From Verrucomicrobiota bacterium (GTDB lineage Bacteria; Verrucomicrobiota; Verrucomicrobiia; Limisphaerales; SIBE01): DNA of 35,558 bases. Position numbers and translations under genes: made by a program. This document shows, piece after piece, positions 7,997-16,132 of the stretch. The DNA is taken from the NCBI GenBank assembly GCA_016190065.1, contig JACPRI010000197.1:1-35558 (forward strand), given 5' to 3'. Each line of letters starts with the position of its first letter. Within the stretch, counting starts at the first letter, position 1. A model generated the notes under the pieces. It was not told the origin of the DNA. It saw only the letters and a program-made list of their open reading frames with translations, and did not search any database.

Positions 7997-9847
7997 CTAC
8001 TTTTGTCCTGCGCCCTCGAACAGATCGTAATGTCGTCCGGCCTCAAAAGGTCCAAACGATTCCTCGCTACCGTAAGGCCAGCGCACGATCACGCGCTCCA
8101 CCGCGCGGGCCGCGCCAAGACCAACGTGGACCCGCGGGTCATGGCTCGAGCAGTAGCTTTGGTTTGGCTGAACGTGGCGCCAGAACGTTTGGCCTCCCGC
8201 CTCGACTCGAAGGTTAGCGTTGATGGCCCAAGCGGCCTTGCGGTTCAACACTCGAAACGTGATCCAGTTTCCGTGCTTGGGCGCGACGTTTCTGAGCAAG
8301 TGGAGCGGGCCATCGCGGTTGATCACGACAATGTCGAGGTCGCCGTCGTTGTCCAGATCGCCGAACGCCATGCCCCGGCTTGTGGCGACCAAGGGCTGGG
8401 CGGTTCCGCCCGTCGGCAGGACTTCCTTAAACTCACTGTTCCCAAGCCCGCGAAGCAGCGTGTTCGGCTCAGCGTAGGGATCTTTGGGATCGAACGAACG
8501 CTGGCCGTATTTGACGCGGCCATTCGCAATGTAAACGTCCCATTGTCCGTCATGATCGAAATCCGCGAAGCCAACGCCGAAGCCAGTGTATGGAAAGCTC
8601 GCCGCGGCGGGTCCTTTGGGGCCCTGCGTGTCGGTGAAATAACCCTTTCGGTTCATGAAGACACCGTTGCCTTCTCCGATCAGGTGCGTCACATACAAAT
8701 CAAGCCATCCATCCCGATCGAGATCGACCGCGGCCACACCCATTCCGGCCCTCGGCGTGCCATAGGCGTTCACCGCGCAACCGCGAATCATGGCCTTGTC
8801 CGCGAACGTTCCGTTTCCTTGATTGATCCAAAGCTGGTTGGCCATCGCGTCGTTCGCAATGAATACGTCGAGGCGTCCGTCGCCATCAAAGTCAGCACAG
8901 ACAACGCCGAGGCCATTGCCGTAGGCCTCGGCCAACCCGGCTGACCGCGTGACATTCTCGAATGTGCCATCCCCTTTGTTGCGATAGAGCGTGTCCATGG
9001 CTGCAGCCTTGTAGTTCATGGGCGAACAATAATCCCGCAGCCCGCCCTGCGAGTAACATTCAAGTTCCTTGTCCGGCGACCAATCAACGTAGTTCGCGAC
9101 CACGAGATCCAGATGGCCATCGCCGTCATAATCGAAAAACGCGGCGCTCGTGCCCCAGGATTCGTCACCCACACCGGCTTCACGGGTCACATCTGTAAAA
9201 GTTTCGTCGCCATTATTTCGGAAAAGGATATTCCGGCCAACGTTGGTGACGTAGAGATCGATATCTCCGTCGCCATCGTAATCTGCGCAGGCGCATCCCA
9301 TGCCATACTCCCCGTGGCCGGCGACGCCAGCGCGAGCCGTCACGTCTTCAAATTTCCACTGGCCGAGATTTCGGTAGAGTTTATGGCCGGGACGGTTGGT
9401 CGCGGACGGATTCAATGAGCCGGAGTTCGCGCAAAAGAGGTCCAGGAGACCGTCTCCGTTGTAGTCAAGCAAACCGACTCCGCCTCCCATCATCTCCGGC
9501 AGCCAAAACCGTCCGAATGTGCCGGACGAATGTCTGAAATTCACGTTGGACTCAGCGGCGACCTCCTCGAACCAGGGCTCGGGCTTAAGCGCGGTTGCGT
9601 CCCAAGAGAGATCGGAAACGGGCGCGGGGGGCGCCTTCGAACAGCTCGTGGCGAGAGCGCAAAGCAGGAGAAACGTCGAAACGGAAACATTCCACACCGG
9701 AGCGCGGCCTTCAGGCCGCTTCGACGTTCGACCCCAGAGCGAGCCCGGAAGCAGCCTGAAGGCTGCGCTCCATCTCAGTTGCACGGCGTCAGGAGTTCTG
9801 AGGCTTCGGTGGCTTTTCACTCCCGAAAACCAGCGCGCGATGCGCAT
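7997..9847 (-). CDS. CRTAC1-family protein: FG-GAP/VCBS repeats plus ASPIC/UnbV domain
   Basis: A secreted beta-propeller-type protein of about 616 aa. Seven calcium-loop repeats are visible, including DYNGDGLLDLF, DYDGDGDIDLY, DYDGDGHLDLV, DFDGDGRLDVF, DLDRDGWLDLY, DFDHDGQWDVY and DLDNDGDLDIV. The C-terminus is an ASPIC/UnbV domain (NANLRVEAGGQTFWR, then VHVGLGAARAVERVIVRWPYG). These proteins are thought to act outside the cell as binding or adhesive scaffolds; the ligand is unknown. The start is uncertain. ATG 9847 and GTG 9859 both place a REP-like repeat inside the N-terminus, whereas GTG 9697 lies just past the repeat and directly precedes the hydrophobic signal segment (STFLLLCALATSC). 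If translation starts there, the repeat is intergenic. The upstream TPR gene ends at 9856, so the pair is coupled or nearly so. Confidence 0.88.
   Translation of the reverse strand: MRIARWFSGVKSHRSLRTPDAVQLRWSAAFRLLPGSLWGRTSKRPEGRAPVWNVSVSTFLLLCALATSCSKAPPAPVSDLSWDATALKPEPWFEEVAAESNVNFRHSSGTFGRFWLPEMMGGGVGLLDYNGDGLLDLFCANSGSLNPSATNRPGHKLYRNLGQWKFEDVTARAGVAGHGEYGMGCACADYDGDGDIDLYVTNVGRNILFRNNGDETFTDVTREAGVGDESWGTSAAFFDYDGDGHLDLVVANYVDWSPDKELECYSQGGLRDYCSPMNYKAAAMDTLYRNKGDGTFENVTRSAGLAEAYGNGLGVVCADFDGDGRLDVFIANDAMANQLWINQGNGTFADKAMIRGCAVNAYGTPRAGMGVAAVDLDRDGWLDLYVTHLIGEGNGVFMNRKGYFTDTQGPKGPAAASFPYTGFGVGFADFDHDGQWDVYIANGRVKYGQRSFDPKDPYAEPNTLLRGLGNSEFKEVLPTGGTAQPLVATSRGMAFGDLDNDGDLDIVVINRDGPLHLLRNVAPKHGNWITFRVLNRKAAWAINANLRVEAGGQTFWRHVQPNQSYCSSHDPRVHVGLGAARAVERVIVRWPYGSEESFGPFEAGRHYDLFEGAGQK
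9699..9771. repeat. REP-like inverted doublet with GGAG heads
   Basis: Two 21-nt units face each other: GGAGCGCGGCCTTCAGGCCGC at 9699-9719 (shown here less its last base would be 20; arms GCGGCCT/AGGCCGC) and its inverted partner at 9751-9771 (arms GCAGCCT/AGGCTGC). Each unit is a GGAG tetranucleotide followed by a 7-bp stem with a 2-nt loop. The units differ at two positions that compensate within each stem. GTAG/GGAG-headed hairpins in inverted pairs are the hallmark of REP/BIME elements mobilised by RAYT (TnpA_REP) proteins. No RAYT gene is in the window. Confidence 0.8.
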
Positions 9848-9855
9848 GTCGCCCT

Positions 9856-11358
9856 TCACGGTTTCCGAAGTTGCTTTAGGCGGCGTTCGAGCAAAACCAG
9901 ACTGGGTTCGGACGGAGAGAGTCTCCGAATCATTTGAGTTGCCGTGTCCGCCTCGGCAGCGTCTGCCTTCTCGATCGCCAATTCAGCCAGTCGCAGGTGC
10001 GCCTTCAACAGCGTGCGGTTGAGTTGAATGGCCTTCTTGTAGTGATCCCGCGCTTCATCCGGCCGATCCAAATTCCGCCATTTCACGTCGCCTAATTCGA
10101 CCTGGATTTCCGCATTCTTGGGATCGCATCCAAACGCGGCCTCCAGCGCGGCGACGGCGTCGTGATCTCGCTCCATAGCGAGTAAGGCGTTAGCCTTGGC
10201 CACGTGGGCTTGAGCCGTGGTTGGCGCCAACTCAACGGCCCGTTCCGCATGAACCAAGGCTTCCTGATTCGCTCCCAGCAACTGGCTCGTAAACGAGAGC
10301 GTGATGTGCGCGGGCAAATAGCGAGCATCGCTCTGCAAAAGTTTGAGGAGCAGCGGACGGGCTTTCTGAGGTTGACCGGAGCGGTTATGCGCAATCGCAA
10401 GATTGTTCAGGATCATATTGTTCGTCGGGTGAAACATCAGGGCTTCCTCAAGAATCCTCACCGACCGTTGCGGTTGCCCAGCCTGAGCTGCTTCGTCAGC
10501 CATGACCAGTTGATCCTGGAGCAACTTCATGTGCTCGGGAGCTCTTTCGGACCAGGCGTCCGGCATCGGGTATGAGACGGCGTTTACGCCCAGACTCAGC
10601 TCGATCTCGGCTTCCTGGGTTCGGCCAGATTCCCGCAAAGCCATCCCGAGCAGGTGGTGCGCTCGGGCCGCGCTCCAATCCAATCGCACGGCCTTTTCGA
10701 GCCAGGACACGGCTTCGTTGAATTTGCCCCTGCGCAACTGCACATCGCCCAATCCCGCGTAACCTCGCCATTCCTTCGGCGCCAACTCCACCAGGCGTTG
10801 AAAAGCCCTTTCGGCTTGGTCCAGATCTCCTGCTTTCAAGAAGGCATCGCCCAGACGATAATAGCCCTGAGCGAAGTTGGGGAACCGTCTGGTTACTTCG
10901 CGGAAAACGTTCAAGGCCTGACCCGGCTCACCCAATTCCTGATTTGAAATGCCCACGTACAAGTGAGCCAGCGGTTCATTTGGATTGAGATGGACAACGT
11001 TGGAGAACGCGAGGCGCGCCTCCAGCCAAAGCGAGTTCGCGGCATAGACAATTCCGAGCGTCGCCTGGCGATCCCAATCCCGAGGCGCCCCGCGGACCCA
11101 CTTCAATGTTTCTGAAACGTAGGCGCGCACATGAGGGTCCAACTTGGCCAATTCCTGCGGGAAGGGCGGCTGAGGCGCGTGCAAAGTCCGCTTGGAAACG
11201 ATCACCGCGAGCAATCCGGCTGCGATCCCACAGATGCAAATGGCCAGGAGCCTTCCGCGTGCGAGTTTCTGCCGGACCGCGGCCGTCGTGCTTTGAGTAG
11301 GTTCAGCCGCATTTGCTTGCGGCCCGTGTGATTTGGTCCGTTGCGGCTTAATCCTCAC
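9856..11358 (-). CDS. Membrane-anchored tetratricopeptide-repeat protein
   Basis: A protein of about 500 aa with one N-terminal transmembrane segment (around residues 37-55, LLAICICGIAAGLLAVIVS) followed by roughly ten TPR units. Examples are PLAHLYVGISNQELGEPGQALNVF, FAQGYYRLGDAFLKAGDLDQAERAF, WRGYAGLGDVQLRRGKFNEAVSWL and AEIQVELGDVKWRNLDRPDEARDHY. TPRs are protein-protein interaction scaffolds, here probably facing the periplasm. Its stop is within a few bases of the CRTAC1 start, and a TPR protein beside a CRTAC1 protein recurs in this bacterial group, so the two probably work together. The GTG at 11358 is preferred because the alternative TTG at 11388 lies inside a strong terminator hairpin. 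The start remains uncertain, with no clear ribosome-binding site. Confidence 0.85.
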   Translation of the reverse strand: MRIKPQRTKSHGPQANAAEPTQSTTAAVRQKLARGRLLAICICGIAAGLLAVIVSKRTLHAPQPPFPQELAKLDPHVRAYVSETLKWVRGAPRDWDRQATLGIVYAANSLWLEARLAFSNVVHLNPNEPLAHLYVGISNQELGEPGQALNVFREVTRRFPNFAQGYYRLGDAFLKAGDLDQAERAFQRLVELAPKEWRGYAGLGDVQLRRGKFNEAVSWLEKAVRLDWSAARAHHLLGMALRESGRTQEAEIELSLGVNAVSYPMPDAWSERAPEHMKLLQDQLVMADEAAQAGQPQRSVRILEEALMFHPTNNMILNNLAIAHNRSGQPQKARPLLLKLLQSDARYLPAHITLSFTSQLLGANQEALVHAERAVELAPTTAQAHVAKANALLAMERDHDAVAALEAAFGCDPKNAEIQVELGDVKWRNLDRPDEARDHYKKAIQLNRTLLKAHLRLAELAIEKADAAEADTATQMIRRLSPSEPSLVLLERRLKQLRKP

Positions 11359-11387
11359 AACGTCGGCTGAAGGGCAAAGCAAAAACA

Positions 11388-11417
11388 AAAATGGTTCGCG
11401 CGGGCGCGAACCATTTT
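11388..11417 (-). terminator. Strong rho-independent terminator
   Basis: Perfect 14-bp arms AAAATGGTTCGCGC (11388-11401) and GCGCGAACCATTTT (11404-11417) enclose a 2-nt loop. Read on the minus strand, the GC-rich stem ends in a T run. It lies 34 bp after the stop of the minus-strand pseudopilin gene at 11451. The flanking A and T tracts make it potentially bidirectional. It separates this gene from the TPR/CRTAC1 unit. Confidence 0.85.
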
Positions 11418-11450
11418 CCTGAATTCAACAAGATGATGACCGTGCTCGCA

Positions 11451-12323
11451 CTAAAAGCGAGTTGGGTTGACCATTTTCGAAGAGGTTCTCTCCTGCATCC
11501 AATCGACGTCTTTGTTGTTGGGCGATGAAACTCCCAACGGAATCGTCTGACCTTTGCGAAGTCTTGGGGCGGTCCGAATATCGACCCATTTCTTGATCTC
11601 AGCATGGCCATCAGCGAAGGAGAAGCCCGCAGCCATGTTGTGATAACTGGCAGGGTAGTCCACGATTCGATGGGCCGACGCTCTTAACGGATCATACGAA
11701 TCCATGTCCACGGCAAACCAGCCGTCGTTAATGCTGTCCTCGCGCTCATCCACGAAGACCCAGGTTTTGGACGGCGCCGGCGTAGCGATCTGGCTGTATT
11801 TCCTGAACTGCCAGTAGCCACCGGAGAATGGACCACCACGGTCGCCCAGGTAGGCATTCATCGAAACCGAACGGACGCGCGGCGCGCCCGTTAGACCTCG
11901 GCTGAGACTGTTATCCGCGGGGCATCGATAGACATCCGTCGAACCACTGTACGCTCCCAGTTGTGAATATCGGAGGTAGTTCAGATTCGTGTTATGGCTG
12001 GTTCCCGAAAGGTCCAGCCAGCCGACGCACCAGGTGCGATTCGTATTGGCTCCGTTCTGCGCTTCGCCTCCGTCCAGGTTGCCGGTGAGTTTATCGCTGT
12101 TGTCATCCGCGTACAGAATCCACGCGAGGCCCAACTGCTTGTTGTTATTCATGCACTTGATGCCTTGGGCCTTGGCTTTGGCTTTGGACAGAGCGGGCAG
12201 CAGCATTCCCGCAAGAATGGCGATGATCGCGATGACGACGAGCAATTCGATCAACGTGAAGGCGCGGCGATTGGCTCGGAAAAGCGCCAAGCCAAGGCGG
12301 GTTCTCAGGTTGAAGTTCTTCAT
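11451..12323 (-). CDS. Pseudopilin-type protein with N-terminal methylation motif (paralogue 2)
   Basis: A 290-residue paralogue of the genes at 6506 and 25275. The pilin motif is [21 protein letters not shown], with Ala rather than Gly at the -1 cleavage position and Glu at +5. The conserved family blocks follow: [29 protein letters not shown], a CPADNS segment, [14 protein letters not shown], and [20 protein letters not shown]. The ATG at 12323 gives a leader of about 20 residues; the longer open frame to 12434 adds unconserved sequence. The gene ends in a strong terminator (11388-11417) and is probably monocistronic. Function is unknown beyond likely export by a pilus or type II-like system. 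Confidence 0.88.
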   Translation of the reverse strand: MKNFNLRTRLGLALFRANRRAFTLIELLVVIAIIAILAGMLLPALSKAKAKAQGIKCMNNNKQLGLAWILYADDNSDKLTGNLDGGEAQNGANTNRTWCVGWLDLSGTSHNTNLNYLRYSQLGAYSGSTDVYRCPADNSLSRGLTGAPRVRSVSMNAYLGDRGGPFSGGYWQFRKYSQIATPAPSKTWVFVDEREDSINDGWFAVDMDSYDPLRASAHRIVDYPASYHNMAAGFSFADGHAEIKKWVDIRTAPRLRKGQTIPLGVSSPNNKDVDWMQERTSSKMVNPTRF

Positions 12324-12547
12324 AATTTCTTCAATGCGTTGTTGGTGTTGAGGAGACGGGGCCGAATCGTAGTTGCGAACGCAATCTGCGTCAACCTTTC
12401 GTTTCCGGATTTCCGGGTTTCGGACACTCTGCACGAAGCGGCGGCATTTGAGAACTGTGCGTTTGACGGCACAGCCTCGGCCTTAACCATTCGCTTCCAA
12501 ACAAGAGAACGCATCTCGGCGAAGCCACAGCCGAAGTCGCCAAAACG

Positions 12548-13165
12548 TTACAAGGTTAAATCGGCCTCCGTTTTCTCCGTTTTCTCCTGTTCGAACTGAA
12601 TTGTGGCTCGGAGTGTCGGCAATGGCGCGCCAATCTGGATTCCGTGTTTGAGACAATACGCCGCGTTCTCGATGTAGTGCTCGGCCCAGGATCGAAGCGC
12701 GGCTCTTTCTTTTTCGCCGAGAGTTCGGACGACTTTGGCCGGTGAGCCCAGCACGAGCGAGCCTGAGGGCACTTGAGTTCCCTGCGTCACGAGGGCGTTT
12801 GCTCCGACGATGGATTGTTCTCCGATCACGGCGCCGTCCAGAATCGTCGCCCCCATGCCGATCAGGCATTCATCGCCGACCGTGCAGGCGTGGACAATGG
12901 CCGAGTGGCCCACGGTGACATAATTGCCTATGAGACACGGCAAATCCTCGGACAGATGGACTACGGAGTTATCTTGGACGTTCGAATGGTGGCCAACCTC
13001 AATCCGGTTGATGTCGCCCCGGAGAACGGCGTTGTACCAAACGCTCGTATGATCGCCTAAAGTGACATCTCCGAGAACGACAGCCGTGCGAGCGATATAC
13101 ACTCCGGCGCCCAAGGTTGGTTTCTTGCGGAGGAAGGAATCCAAGAGGCGGGCGATGTCCGACAT
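12548..13165 (-). CDS. Gamma-carbonic-anhydrase-type hexapeptide-repeat protein (YrdA/PaaY-like)
   Basis: A 205-residue left-handed beta-helix protein. It begins LDSFLRKKPTLGAGVYIARTAVVLGDVTLGDHTSVWYNAVLRGD, typical of the gamma-CA/YrdA/PaaY family. The metal-ligand histidines are visible in NSVVHLSED and in GHSAIVHACTVGDECLIGMGATI. These trimeric cytosolic proteins bind Zn or Fe; some hydrate CO2, others act on CoA thioesters or have no known activity, so the reaction is not assigned. The C-terminal tail (after about 185; QEKTEKTEADLTL) is longer and more charged than usual. The ATG at 13165 matches the family start. Upstream lies a long palindrome (13242-13295) that separates it from the next minus-strand gene. 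Confidence 0.9.
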   Translation of the reverse strand: MSDIARLLDSFLRKKPTLGAGVYIARTAVVLGDVTLGDHTSVWYNAVLRGDINRIEVGHHSNVQDNSVVHLSEDLPCLIGNYVTVGHSAIVHACTVGDECLIGMGATILDGAVIGEQSIVGANALVTQGTQVPSGSLVLGSPAKVVRTLGEKERAALRSWAEHYIENAAYCLKHGIQIGAPLPTLRATIQFEQEKTEKTEADLTL

Positions 13166-13241
13166 GCCGCTCGTTTAACCAAAAGTTTTGGGGCGAAGCA
13201 AACAGCAAACCTTTTCGGCTTTCGGTGACGCTGAGCGGTAA

Positions 13242-13295
13242 CGATTCAGCTTTGGCAGGGCTGCGCGGCCGCGCAGCCCTGCCTCGATTGAATCG
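13242..13295. repeat. 54-bp symmetric inverted repeat with perfect 30-bp core
   Basis: The core 13254-13283 is a perfect palindrome (left arm GGCAGGGCTGCGCGG, right arm its exact complement, no loop). Outer arms CGATTCA (13242-13248) and TGAATCG (13289-13295) share the same centre and are separated from the core by 5 nt on each side. It sits 7 bp after the stop of the gene at 13303-13689. It could extrude a cruciform or act as a transcription stop, but there is no T tract. A dispersed palindromic element is the other reading. Confidence 0.75.
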
Positions 13296-13302
13296 AACCG
13301 GC

Positions 13303-13689
13303 TTAGCGGCAGTGCCGAAACACTGGCGGACCGTGGTGATGGTGGCGTCCGAAGCCGAAACTGAAACTCACCACAGGCCGAGGAGCGACGTACACCGGCA
13401 CTGGCCGGACATAGACTACGGGCGGCTGCACGAGCACGGGTTGCGAATAAACCACGGCCAGCGCGGGCTGGACAACCACCGGCGGGGGAGCTTGCACAAC
13501 GGGAACCGCGTAATACGTCGGTGCGTGATACACGGGAACCGGCTCGAAAGATTTGGCGATGAAGGCGCCTGCGACCAGTCCTGTCAAAACCTTGCCGGCC
13601 GTAGCCCATTCCTTGTCACCAGCGGAGGCCGACGGTGCGCTCATTCCGAGGACCGCCAAACTTGTCAGCGTTGCAACTAGAGTTTTCAT
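13303..13689 (-). CDS. Small secreted Pro/Val/Tyr-rich protein with His-rich tail
   Basis: A 128-residue protein not matched to a named family. It has a clear signal peptide (MKTLVATLTSLAVLGMSAPSASAG, cleavage after ASA) and a short helix (ATAGKVLTGLVAGAFIAKSF). A long low-complexity stretch of Pro, Val, Tyr and Gln (VQAPPPVVVQPALAVV and similar) follows. The end carries four consecutive His (SFGFGRHHHHG). The composition suggests an extended extracellular or outer-surface protein, possibly metal-binding through the His cluster; that is inference. AAAGG 8 nt before the ATG at 13689 supports the start. It is divergent from the MBL-fold hydrolase gene, with 89 bp between the starts, and is followed by the long palindrome at 13242-13295. 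Confidence 0.75.
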   Translation of the reverse strand: MKTLVATLTSLAVLGMSAPSASAGDKEWATAGKVLTGLVAGAFIAKSFEPVPVYHAPTYYAVPVVQAPPPVVVQPALAVVYSQPVLVQPPVVYVRPVPVYVAPRPVVSFSFGFGRHHHHGPPVFRHCR

Positions 13690-13778
13690 ATTCTTGCCTT
13701 TCTCAAATCTGTACCTATGGACTGAGGAATTTGTTTTTTATTCATTGGCCGTGTGCTACGCTCCACAAGGCGATCCGC

Positions 13779-14708
13779 ATGACAAGCTTGCACTCGAACA
13801 AAGGAAGCTCCCGGCGCCGGCATTTGCCTCGGTCGTTCAAGGACCTCACCCCGAGCCAGCATTTCAATCCCCGCACCTTCTTTCGCGAAATGGTTTGGAA
13901 GGCCCTCTTAACGCGACGGATCGGCCAGCACAAAAAACCGACCTTTCCCAAATTGAGCCCGGGGGAAGTCGCGCTGACCTGGATCGGACACGCCTCTTTC
14001 CTCGCGCAGTTCAGCGACCTGAACGTGTTGATCGATCCGAACTTTGCCAATTGGCTCTTCCTGCTGAAGCGGATCAAGCGGGCGGGGTTGAAGATCAAAG
14101 ACCTGCCTCCGATCGACCTGGTCCTGCTGACTCACGCGCACTTCGATCATTTTCACAAGCCGACACTTCGCCGGTTGCCCGCGCCGAAGATCGGAGTCAT
14201 GCCCTGGGGCGTTGGGGATCTCGCGCATGGTCTCGGCTTCGACCGGATCATCGAGTTGCAATGGTGGGAAAGCTTTTCGCACGGGGACTGGAAAGTGACT
14301 TTGACCCCGAGCAAACACTGGGGAGCGCGCGTGCTTCGGGACGAACATCGCGGCTATGGCGGTTTCGTTCTCGAACACCACGGACGCCTGATTTTTCACG
14401 CGGGCGACAGCGCCTATTTCGATGGCTTCAAAGAAATCGGCAAACGTTTCTCCCCGGAAATCGCGCTGCTGCCGATCGGGGCGTATTATCCCGAATCGTT
14501 TCGCCGCGTTCACATGGGGCCGGACGAGGCGATTCGAGTTTTTCGCGACTTGCAGGCGCGCTGGCTCGTGCCCATGCACTACGGTTCCTTCCGACTCTCG
14601 TTCGAGGAACTGGACGATCCCCCGCGCTGGCTGAGCGAGCTTTGCCAGAGGAACGGACTGAGTCATCACTTGAGAATTCTGGAGGAGGGTGTTCCGCAGG
14701 TCTTCTGA
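13779..14708 (+). CDS. MBL-fold metallo-hydrolase (UlaG/NAPE-PLD-like)
   Basis: A 309-residue metallo-beta-lactamase-fold hydrolase. The signature HxHxDH is at 119-124 (LLTHAHFDHFHKPTL), preceded by WIGHASFLAQFSDLNVLIDP (68-87), the entry strand typical of the UlaG and N-acyl-phosphatidylethanolamine phospholipase D branch. Later metal ligands are H/D in LIFHAGDSAYFDGF and H in WLVPMHYGSF. The segment MPWGVGDLAHGLGF followed by ELQWWESFSHGDWKVTLTPSKHWGAR is typical of the NAPE-PLD-like group, so a phosphodiester or lipid substrate is possible but unproven. The ATG at 13779 is preceded by AAGG at about 9 nt; the open frame extends upstream to 13635 without conserved sequence. No signal peptide is visible, so it is probably cytosolic. 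Confidence 0.9.
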   Translation: MTSLHSNKGSSRRRHLPRSFKDLTPSQHFNPRTFFREMVWKALLTRRIGQHKKPTFPKLSPGEVALTWIGHASFLAQFSDLNVLIDPNFANWLFLLKRIKRAGLKIKDLPPIDLVLLTHAHFDHFHKPTLRRLPAPKIGVMPWGVGDLAHGLGFDRIIELQWWESFSHGDWKVTLTPSKHWGARVLRDEHRGYGGFVLEHHGRLIFHAGDSAYFDGFKEIGKRFSPEIALLPIGAYYPESFRRVHMGPDEAIRVFRDLQARWLVPMHYGSFRLSFEELDDPPRWLSELCQRNGLSHHLRILEEGVPQVF

Positions 14709-14742
14709 GATTGGAGTGGTGGAGTGGTGGGATTCCGTTGTC

Positions 14743-15702
14743 TCAGAGGCTGAGGTGGCCGAGGGCCAATAATCCGTAAAACGTGTACTCGCAGTCCAAC
14801 ACCTCATCGGCCCAACTGCCGTGAAACCCGCCTTCATTCGTCCACAGGCTATCGACAAAATCCAGGCAGCGCTCCTTAACCGCGCTGCAATCGACCTGCA
14901 ATCCGGCGAGCGCGTGCAAGGCGGTCGCAGTCGAAAGCAAATCCGGCATCGGCGCGTTGGGCATCGCCAGAAAACCGCCCTGGGAATGACAGCGGGCAAG
15001 CAGCCAGTCTCCGACCGCGGGGTTCACGGGTTGGCTGAGATTGCGGAGCAACGTGGCGGCCGCGGCCGTCGCGTTGGTCGAGCCGACTGCGGACTTCGGA
15101 GTGCGGAGTGCCGAGCGCGGAGGAAGTTCGTTTGCCCAAGCCTTATCGTCCGTCTCCAGCAGTTTCAAGGATTGCACCAAGCGGAGCGGTTCGGGCAATT
15201 CTGCTTTCAAATCCTGGTACGCGCCCAGCGCAAGAAAACCGCCGTAGGCGGTTCCGCACTCTGCGCCCGTCACCGGCTTGTAGCCGCCGTCCTGGCTGCG
15301 AAACTTTTCCAGGCACCGCAGGATTTCACGGTCGGTGCGAACCAATTCTGCCGAGCGCTGATTCGTGCTCCCAACCGCAGCCCGCGCTCGCGCCAGGCAG
15401 CACACATGGACAAAATCCAGAGCTTCACCACACCCGAATCCAGCAAGATACCTTGCGGCCTGCGCGATCCGTTCGGCCGAATCTCCACTTGGAACTTGGA
15501 ACTTGGAGCTTGGAACCTCTAACGCCAATAGCCCGTCGAGGCCGAACACTGTGTAATAAAGATCGCTCTGGCCCGTGCGATCCTTGAATCCGCCGTCGGG
15601 ATTCTGCTGGCGCAGCAGGAAGTCACGGACAAGTTCGGCGGATTCACCGAGGAGCTTTGGCGCCAGGCGGGCGACTTGAAGCATTTCCAACCGCAGGCTC
15701 AT
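14743..15702 (-). CDS. Prenyltransferase/squalene-cyclase-like alpha/alpha-toroid protein, atypical active site
   Basis: A 319-residue protein with at least four repeats of the prenyltransferase-beta/terpene-cyclase type: QQNPDGGFKDRTGQSDLYYTVFGL, RSQDGGYKPV...TAYGGFLALGAY, CHSQGGFLAMPN...LLSTATALHALAGL, and WTNEGGFHGSW...EYTFYGLLALGHL. Length is near that of Rab geranylgeranyltransferase beta (~330). Aligning by eye, the Zn ligands of that enzyme (Asp, Cys, His) are Asp, Leu and Tyr here, and no DxDD cyclase motif is present, so neither activity is supported. The frame contains two 7-bp tandem arrays (15090-15117 and 15489-15516) translated as ALRTPKSA and VPSSKFQVPS, which look like insertions in loops. 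The prenyl-synthase fusion lies 0.7 kb upstream on the same strand, beyond a toxin-antitoxin pair. Confidence 0.78.
   Translation of the reverse strand: MSLRLEMLQVARLAPKLLGESAELVRDFLLRQQNPDGGFKDRTGQSDLYYTVFGLDGLLALEVPSSKFQVPSGDSAERIAQAARYLAGFGCGEALDFVHVCCLARARAAVGSTNQRSAELVRTDREILRCLEKFRSQDGGYKPVTGAECGTAYGGFLALGAYQDLKAELPEPLRLVQSLKLLETDDKAWANELPPRSALRTPKSAVGSTNATAAAATLLRNLSQPVNPAVGDWLLARCHSQGGFLAMPNAPMPDLLSTATALHALAGLQVDCSAVKERCLDFVDSLWTNEGGFHGSWADEVLDCEYTFYGLLALGHLSL
15090..15117. repeat. Heptamer tandem array inside the toroid gene
   Basis: Four consecutive 7-bp units: CGGACTT, CGGAGTG, CGGAGTG, CCGAGCG. The array lies in a poorly conserved loop of the toroid protein. A related 4-unit array occurs in the same gene at 15489-15516, and another at 26394-26421, so the unit length of 7 recurs at unrelated loci with different sequence. 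Confidence 0.7.
15489..15516. repeat. Heptamer tandem array inside the toroid gene
   Basis: Four consecutive units: TTGGAAC, TTGGAAC, TTGGAGC, TTGGAAC. On the coding (minus) strand they are translated as part of VPSSKFQVPSG, which interrupts the otherwise regular toroid repeat. Each unit gained or lost would shift the frame, so copy number could switch the gene. Confidence 0.75.
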
Positions 15703-15734
15703 GCTGTGGGGATCGAGGCAAGCGGATTGCCCCG

Positions 15735-16127
15735 CTAGGCCGAACGTTGCGAATGTTTGCGCAGGAAAACGGCAAACTCGTCTTTGTTGGATTCACCGGT
15801 CGTCAAACAAATCATCGCTCCGTACAAAGCATCCGGTCCAATTATGATCGTTACTCCATTCAACTTGAGAAACGTCAGTGCAGCTTGCAAAGCTGTCCGC
15901 TTGTTCCCGTCGTTGAAAGGATGATTCTTTGCCAGATGAAAGGCGTACGCGGCGGCGATATCAAGAAGGTCAGCGTCGGATCGGTAGAGATAGGTATTCT
16001 GTGGTTGTGCTAATGCGGATTCCAGCAGGCCCGAATCTCCTAATCCCATGTCGCCCCCAAACAATTCGATCTGGCGATGATGAAGCGCCAAAACTTCCTC
16101 CTTGGATAGAAACAACGGCTCGCGCAC
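15735..16127 (-). CDS. doc: Death-on-curing (Doc) family Fic-domain toxin
   Basis: A 130-residue toxin. The core motif HPFNDGNKR (69-77) is the Fic/Doc active site, and the short length and N-terminal FLSKEEVLALHHRQIELFGGD...GLGDSGLLESAL are typical of Doc proteins. Doc of phage P1 phosphorylates EF-Tu and stops translation; this homologue has DGN rather than P1 Doc's DAN, so either phosphorylation or AMP transfer could occur. The GTG at 16127 lies 5 bp after the stop of the small upstream gene, its likely antitoxin. A second upstream in-frame start is not evident. The pair sits between the toroid and prenyl-synthase genes and appears unrelated to them. Confidence 0.9.
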   Translation of the reverse strand: MREPLFLSKEEVLALHHRQIELFGGDMGLGDSGLLESALAQPQNTYLYRSDADLLDIAAAYAFHLAKNHPFNDGNKRTALQAALTFLKLNGVTIIIGPDALYGAMICLTTGESNKDEFAVFLRKHSQRSA

Positions 16128-16132
16128 GAACC

